Below are positions 59,016 to 64,000 of a stretch of DNA of 64,000 nucleotides, piece by piece. The notes beneath the pieces were generated by a model that was not told where the DNA came from, did no database searches, and saw only the letters and a program-made list of their open reading frames with translations. The stretch is taken from contig SKCR01047777.1 of the NCBI GenBank assembly GCA_019454045.1, forward strand, positions 42,127 to 106,126. Reading direction: 5' to 3'. The first letter of the stretch is position 1. The number at the start of each line of letters is the position of its first letter. A program made the position numbers and the translations under genes. The DNA is from Zanthoxylum bungeanum. Its lineage: Eukaryota; Streptophyta; Magnoliopsida; Sapindales; Rutaceae.

Positions 59016-59573
59016 ATGTAAACTGTCCTTCGAACTACCCATACTTAAAGTCTCCCCTGGCAATACAATAGTCAGTGATTTATAAGTTCTAATTCTAAGT
59101 AAACCAGTTTTTCTTTGCTAAGATCAGCAGGGTGCGGTGGTCTTTTCACACCAAGGAAGAAAATTCAAACAGCAATTCCATCAATTTCAGGGTTTGCCTA
59201 GTTGCTATTCAATGATAAAACTATTCAAAGTCAATGAGTGCCTTAAGTATTAACTTCTTCCGGGATCTGGAATCTTTGAAATTCATATAACTACCCACTA
59301 AAAATCAACAACTCCCTTTCAGAAAGCTTTAAATTTCAACTTTTTTTTTTTAAAAAAAAATTATTCGCAGGAAAGATACTGAAGAACTATGAGACTCGGC
59401 GCAAATGAAAGAGTTCAGAATTTCTAACTTGTCTTTCTTACAAAATAAAAGGGCATCAGTCATCAACACAATCCTCCAAGTCACAGACGACTGTGATCTC
59501 TGAAACCAACGCCTTAGCGAAATTCCGAAGAGAAAATGTCATATCCAAATGAGAATTAATTACATGTTAGCCC
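59016..59573. other. spacer between the two MITEs
   Basis: About 550 bp with no recognised coding, repeats or termini apart from T/A runs at 59341-59361. Confidence 0.5.
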
Positions 59574-60132
59574 TAGCGGTGACAATTTGGGTCAGTATTC
59601 GTTTATTCGTTCGATTCGATTCGCTTAAAAGCAAATACGAGTTTGAAAAAATGGATTCGTTTAATAAATGGGTCAATTCGATTCGATTCGTTTATTAAAC
59701 TAATCGAATACGAATTTAAACTCATGGATTCGTTTATTCGTTTAGGATTCATTTTATTATTTTTATTTACTAGTTTTTGTTAATTTTCAATTAAGATTCG
59801 AGAAATTATAACTAATTATCATAGAAAAATTAATATTTTCGATATTTGGTTATGTATTTTTAGTAAATATATTAATTACATATTTCATATGTATATATAT
59901 TTATGAAGAATTAATTTAAATCAAGTGTGATAAATTATTTTATTAAATAATATAATTGACTAAACGAATAAACGAATATTCGTATTCGATTTCTTTAATA
60001 AACGAATCGAATACGAATCATGATATTAGGATTCGTTTAATAAACGAATCGAATACAAATTCATCACATTTTGATTCGATTCGTTTAGAATTGGATACAA
60101 ATTCGATTCGTTGATTCGTTTTGTCACCCCTA
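59574..60132 (+). mobile_element. hAT-type MITE, copy 2
   Basis: A 559-bp element with termini TAGCGGTGACAATTTGGGTC and TTTTGTCACCCCTA and flanks GTTAGCCC (59566-59573) / ATTAGCCC (60133-60140). Close to copy 1 but without the microsatellite-nested insertion, so it preserves the empty site. Confidence 0.9.
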
Positions 60133-60439
60133 ATTAGCCCTACTACAATCCAATAACATTTTATCATTTATGCAACTATATTGGTAGTTACTGTACATAT
60201 ATGAAAGAGCTGTCCTAGTTAATATGTTATAATTACTACGTGTTTGTGGGAAATACTTAAAATTATATATATCAAAAATATTTTCTCAAAATTAAAATTC
60301 TTGAAATCTTTTGATAATACCTTTAAAAATGTTAAGTAATATTCCTAAATTGACCATTAAATAAATAATATACAATAATTACAAGCTCTCCACCCATAAA
60401 TTAAATTGACTTACTTCCCTGCAAGATGTCAATCAACTA

Positions 60440-60511
60440 ATAAAATTACATTTAACTTGTTTTATATTTTTGCTTCCACTTAATCATGAGTTCAAACCTT
60501 TAAATAATCTC

Positions 60512-60515
<4 letters not shown>
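60440..60515 (+). mobile_element. SINE-like 3' tail
   Basis: AATCATGAGTTCAAACCTTT followed by AATCTCTTTCTAATATA resembles the B box and CTCTTT end of tRNA-derived plant SINEs. A second similar tail lies at 60857-60905. No full head was seen. Confidence 0.35.

Positions 60516-60578
<63 letters not shown>
60516..60578. repeat. (AT)n microsatellite left of the viral fragment
   Basis: About 30 AT units directly before the pararetrovirus-like segment. Confidence 0.95.
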
Positions 60579-60582
60579 GATA

Positions 60583-60759
60583 GATCTCCCTTACGAGTCC
60601 TCTTTTGATGAAAAACAAATCCCTACAAAAGCTAGACCTATTCAAATGAATATGGACTTAGAAAAACATTGTAGGAATGAGATCAAAGATTTAGAGTCTA
60701 AAGGTCTAATTGTTAAGTTTAGGTCTCCTTAGTCTTGCGCTGCTTTCTATGTGAATAAA
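60583..60759 (+). pseudogene. endogenous pararetrovirus (Caulimoviridae-like) RT fragment
   Basis: One frame of 59 codons matches the start of a caulimovirid reverse transcriptase: a PTKARPIQMN block (about 60619-60648), an acidic-basic helix, a KGLI-type turn and SCAAFYVNK (60733-60759). A single in-frame TAG lies at 60730-60732. It is only a short piece: no protease, RNase H, coat or movement protein nearby, so no function. TA repeats flank both sides, a setting reported for endogenous florendovirus and rice tungro-like sequences. Virus genus is uncertain (florendovirus or petuvirus-like wording). A decayed gypsy RT is the main alternative. Confidence 0.72.

Positions 60760-60783
<24 letters not shown>
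60760..60783. repeat. (AT)n microsatellite right of the viral fragment
   Basis: About 12 AT units immediately after the viral segment. Confidence 0.95.
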
Positions 60784-60792
<9 letters not shown>

Positions 60793-60856
60793 TTCGCTTA
60801 GTCACGAGTTCTTCATCTCACCACAACGGCCGAATTGATTGAATATTGAAAACAAC

Positions 60857-60905
60857 TTCTAAGATCACGAGTTCAAAACTTGAAAATAAACTCTTTGTAA
60901 AAAAA
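60857..60905 (+). mobile_element. SINE-like 3' tail with A-run
   Basis: GATCACGAGTTCAAAACTTG then AAACTCTTTGTAAAAAAAA, again like the B box and tail of plant SINEs, followed by AT repeats. Confidence 0.4.
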
Positions 60906-60919
60906 ATATATATATATAT

Positions 60920-61714
60920 TGTTGATGGTGTTTTTAGGATCCATGTTACCTTCAAGACCCCGGCAAGGATAAAAGGGTAAATTCCCTCCTCGGGTGAGCC
61001 ATTTGAAGACAACCCGACCACTTCGCAATAAAAGAACAAAGCACCTTGCGGTTTCAGACCGACCACAACTGGAAGAGACCGAGCACTTGATAACAGATGA
61101 CCGACCACTTGAGATCAGATGACCGGGCACTTATCAGGACGGCAGAATTATTCGCAGTACTAAGAATTTCCATAACCGACCTCATGAAGGCCGACCAGAT
61201 AGTGAGACATGTTCAAGATGACGACATCTTACTCTTGCAGATAAGATAAAACTGATTATCCAACTCCCACAAGGAAATAGAGTCAGAATACAAAAAGGAA
61301 TGAGAAAAGAGAAAGCCATATCGGATTAGAAATCCTCACAAGAAGAGAAGACTGAATCCAACTAGGATTTCTTATGCTAATAGGAGTCTGATTTATGTAT
61401 TATTATAAATAGAAGGGCAGAGTATGTGTAAAAGGCATCAAAAAATTAGTGATCAGAATCATCAAGCTCTGATTTGTAAACACCAAAGGTCTGAGAAGAA
61501 GTAATAAGAAGTACCATCTTGTTTCTGCCCGTGGACGTAGGTCGCATCCGAATCCACCGAACCACGTTAAATCTCCTTGTTGATTGGTATGTTTATCTGT
61601 CTTCTGCTAAATTTGCCTTTGGTCCCCCATAACCAAACAAATTCACCGTTGAAGGAGGATTATCTCGGAGGTGATATTCTCATATTACCTTGAGACCAAA
61701 ATCAGCCGTCAACA
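60920..61714 (+). mobile_element. solo LTR, Tat-type Ty3/gypsy
   Basis: A 795-bp LTR, TGTTGATGGTG to GCCGTCAACA, with a 5-bp duplication TATAT on both sides (60915-60919, 61715-61719; inside an AT tract, so weaker evidence). A TATA box TATAAATAG lies at 61404-61412. GTGGACGTAGGTCGCATCC and ACCGAACCACGTTAAATC (61531-61577) are typical of plant Tat LTRs and resemble 53755-53800. No interior is attached. Confidence 0.82.
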
Positions 61715-62807
61715 TATATATTTTACTTATTTTATGAATAATGTCAAAAGTTGAACATTGTAAATAACTTTTACGTGAAAAAAAAAAAAGACTATTAGGC
61801 ATGACCTTTTATAAGTTTATACAACCAGTTTCATAAAATAATTAATTATTTACATTTTTTTGAAAAAAATATATTTTCCATCACTTATTATTAATAAACT
61901 CGAACTCTTAAGATTAGAAACATTTTATCCTATAGTTTTGAATTTTATCTCTCTTTAATCTTTTTTTTTTTTTTGGACAACTATGAGGTTTTAATCCTTG
62001 CGTATAAATTTAAGTTTAACTTAAAAGGGGTAATTAATTGCCTACAGCTGTCATTTTTTGTGAAGAAAATTGAGTGAACATGGTACTACACGATTCAAGC
62101 CACTATTTTTTCCTGGTTCATGACTCAGTCACGTATCACTTAGAAGGCATGGAAACGGACCATGCTGACTCATCTTATTATGAAATAATTTATATTTTTT
62201 TGTAACAAAAAAATATCCAATAAAATCTTAGAGTTTCACATTATTTCAGTATTAAAATTTTGATAATATGAAATTACTTTCTGGCTTTTCTTGAATCACC
62301 AACCACTTTAAATTTACCTCTACATTCTCAAATGTTTTGACTTCCATTTTTTTTTTTAATAAAATCAAATTCAATTCTAATTACAAATTTTACAATCCAA
62401 AATTTATCAAAACTTCCTATACCAACTATGAGATAACTTTCTTTTCAAAAAAAAAAAAAAACTATGAGATAACTGAATCCAAATTATTTGAAATTTCACT
62501 AATTTCATATTCATTTATACATATTTTTTAGTAATGTTTATAGGACAAGAAATGTGATTAAGGTACACATAACTCAACTTTCAATCATCGTCATCATGTG
62601 ACTGAGATAAAATATGATTGAGCTTAATGTGTTTAAGGGTTAGTAATGTGACTAAGGTAAACAATGTGTCTGAAGGTTAGCAATGCGACTAAGGGTAGCA
62701 ATGTGACTAAGGAACACATAATGTTATTATGACTGAGGGTTATGAATGTGACTAAAGGCAAGCAATATGAGCAAGGCATACACAACTTTCAGTCATCAAT
62801 ATGACAA
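61715..62807. other. AT-rich stretch with short repeats
   Basis: Mostly AT-rich without coding. 62600-62780 holds irregular copies of AATGTGACTAAGG and GGTTAGCAATG words. No LTR or PBS was seen directly upstream of the gag that starts at 62808, although it should have one. Confidence 0.5.
62424..62474 (+). mobile_element. small retroposition scar with A-tail
   Basis: A 21-bp insert TTCTTTTC plus A13 (62439-62459) lies between exact 15-bp direct repeats AACTATGAGATAACT (62424-62438 and 62460-62474), as left by a severely 5'-truncated LINE- or SINE-type insertion. Confidence 0.7.
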
Positions 62808-64000
62808 ATGGCGGAAGGCGGAAACCAACAATCATCAGGGAGCTCGGCTGCAGATTGGATGTGAAAGATCGAGGAAAACCTTAGGAAAGAAAGGGAGGAA
62901 AACCGAACTCTGCTAAAAACCATAGTAGACCGGTTGGAAAGGATGGAAGGAGCACACGACGGAAAATTCGAGGCCGGGACTAGCCAACGAAGGAATGAGA
63001 TAGCGGAAGGAAAGAGAATTGTCGATACAAGCGAAGACGACAGACCCCGGAGGAGGGAACCCTACAGGGTGAGATCTATGGTAGTACAGAGAGATTCCCA
63101 AACCGAGGACACATGGGAGGAGGAAGATGACAAATCATCACCAGACTCCTCCTACGATAGCCCTCACAGTACCCGGAGAAGAGGGAAAGAACATACCGAA
63201 AAGGTGCGAGAAGACACCGACCCTGAGAAGCGCCACTCCCGAGATAGCAGAAAGAAAAGAAACCACAGGGGGCGGCATGGAACCAAAGACAGCAGCATGA
63301 AATCTTGGTTACTGGAGGAGCTGGTCAAATGGAGAGTATACCCCAATGCAAACAGAGGGGATGTCCAGGACGTCAAAGATGAGTCCCCCCTCACGGAAGA
63401 AATAAAATCAAAGAAATTCCCAAAAAGATTCAGCATGCCGACCATGACACCATACAAGGGCCATACCGACCCCAAAACCCACATTGAAGGTTTCGTCCTA
63501 CTAATGGAGGTACAAGGGGTGACAGGGGACGCCATCTGCAGAGTGTTTCCCCTAACTCTGGCCGGACCAGCCATTCTATGGTACCGAATCCTAGCCCCAA
63601 GAAGCATCAGCAGCTTCGCACAACTGAGGAAGTCATTCATACGACACTTCAAGGGGGCTTGTGTCCCTAGAAAAACGATTGGAGAACTCAGGCTCATGAG
63701 CAAGGAGACGATGAACCTCTGAAGATATTATTGAAAGATACCATAATATGGTACTCGAAGTCGGAGGGCATGAATCCCCCGAGGCCCTGGAAAGCTTGAA
63801 GGGAGCCTTGAGGGTCGGAAGGCTATGGACCCATCTAAGGATCCAAGACACCCCGGACTACGCCACCGCCCTGGAGGAGGCCCGAAAATTCGTTTTGTTA
63901 GAGAACGAAGAGAAAATATCCCGAAAAGGGAACACCATCAGAGAAAGAACCGCAATGGAGGGCGCCCCCCGCCGAACAGAAAGAGAATCCAGAAAACCGC
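62808..64000 (+). pseudogene. Tat-type Ty3/gypsy gag, 5' part
   Basis: An ATG at 62808 opens MAEGGNQQSSGSS, hits TGA at 62862-62864, then stays open through a charged Arg/Glu/Asp-rich region to 63722. The gag core follows: FPKRFSMPTMTPYKGHTDPK (63417-63476) and, after an intervening Ile codon, AICRVFPLTLAGPAILWY (63532-63585), SFAQLRKSFIRHF, typical of the retrotransposon gag domain. At about 63713-63720 the frame shifts by one; in the new frame IIERYHNMVLEV and ALEEARKFVLLENEE continue the gag to the window end. It is GC-richer than its surroundings. Upstream LTR and downstream pol are not visible. Confidence 0.85.

Noticed and set aside
63164..63703. 179-codon minus-strand frame
   Set aside because: Opposite-strand shadow of the Tat gag, which has clear domain motifs on the plus strand.

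Overview
This looks like an intergenic, heterochromatin-like stretch of a plant nuclear genome, probably a eudicot. It is AT-rich, has no intact host gene, and consists almost entirely of transposable elements inserted into one another. The lineages seen are Ty1/copia, Ty3/gypsy (Tat/Athila-like and chromovirus Tekay/Del-like), hAT, CACTA-like ends, hAT-type MITEs and SINE-like pieces. The species cannot be fixed from the sequence alone, and every coding region I recognise is broken. Layout: 1-6.7 kb is a minus-strand copia element whose reverse transcriptase is split by a 2.1-kb solo LTR with a perfect 5-bp target duplication. 6.7-11.5 kb is the 3' end and LTR of a Ty3/gypsy element of the same LTR family, with a decayed hAT element inserted at its polypurine tract. 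11.5-14.1 kb holds a chromovirus-type LTR fragment and degenerate AT-rich repeats. 15.5-16.4 kb is the 5' end of a plus-strand copia. 16.4-22.6 kb is a minus-strand LTR element with a non-coding interior. 22.7-25.0 kb is a copia LTR with its primer-binding site. 25.1-38.9 kb is a second chromovirus-like element without gag-pol; its two 3.4-3.6-kb LTRs each contain a different copia LTR, so each LTR serves as the empty-site control for the other. 39.9-54.3 kb is a minus-strand Tat-type Ty3/gypsy element with decayed gag, protease, RT, RNase H and integrase. It is interrupted by (i) a gypsy 3'-end fragment, (ii) another solo LTR with a 5-bp duplication, and (iii) a young 5.27-kb non-autonomous LTR element. 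54.3-55.7 kb contains hairpins, an orphan primer-binding site, a four-fold repeat and a CACTA-like terminus. 55.7-58.1 kb is a quieter stretch without recognisable content. 58.1-60.1 kb has two hAT-type MITEs, one carrying an insertion between TA microsatellites. 60.5-61.7 kb has a small endogenous pararetrovirus RT fragment between TA repeats and a solo LTR. 62.8-64.0 kb is a plus-strand Tat gag cut off by the window end. The most notable object is the non-autonomous LTR element at 44.66-49.93 kb. It has near-identical LTRs, a TCCTC target duplication, a textbook PBS and PPT, no gag-pol, a captured fragment of a plant purple acid phosphatase gene (three metal-binding motifs still readable), and a 1.2-kb array built around a GTTCAGTCGAC core. 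Other items worth attention are the pararetrovirus fragment, the microsatellite-nested insertion inside a MITE, and a CGTCGCGACG palindrome shared by LTRs of two unrelated families. The genes here do not form an operon or pathway. The organising principle is nested insertion, LTR recombination to solo LTRs, and decay.
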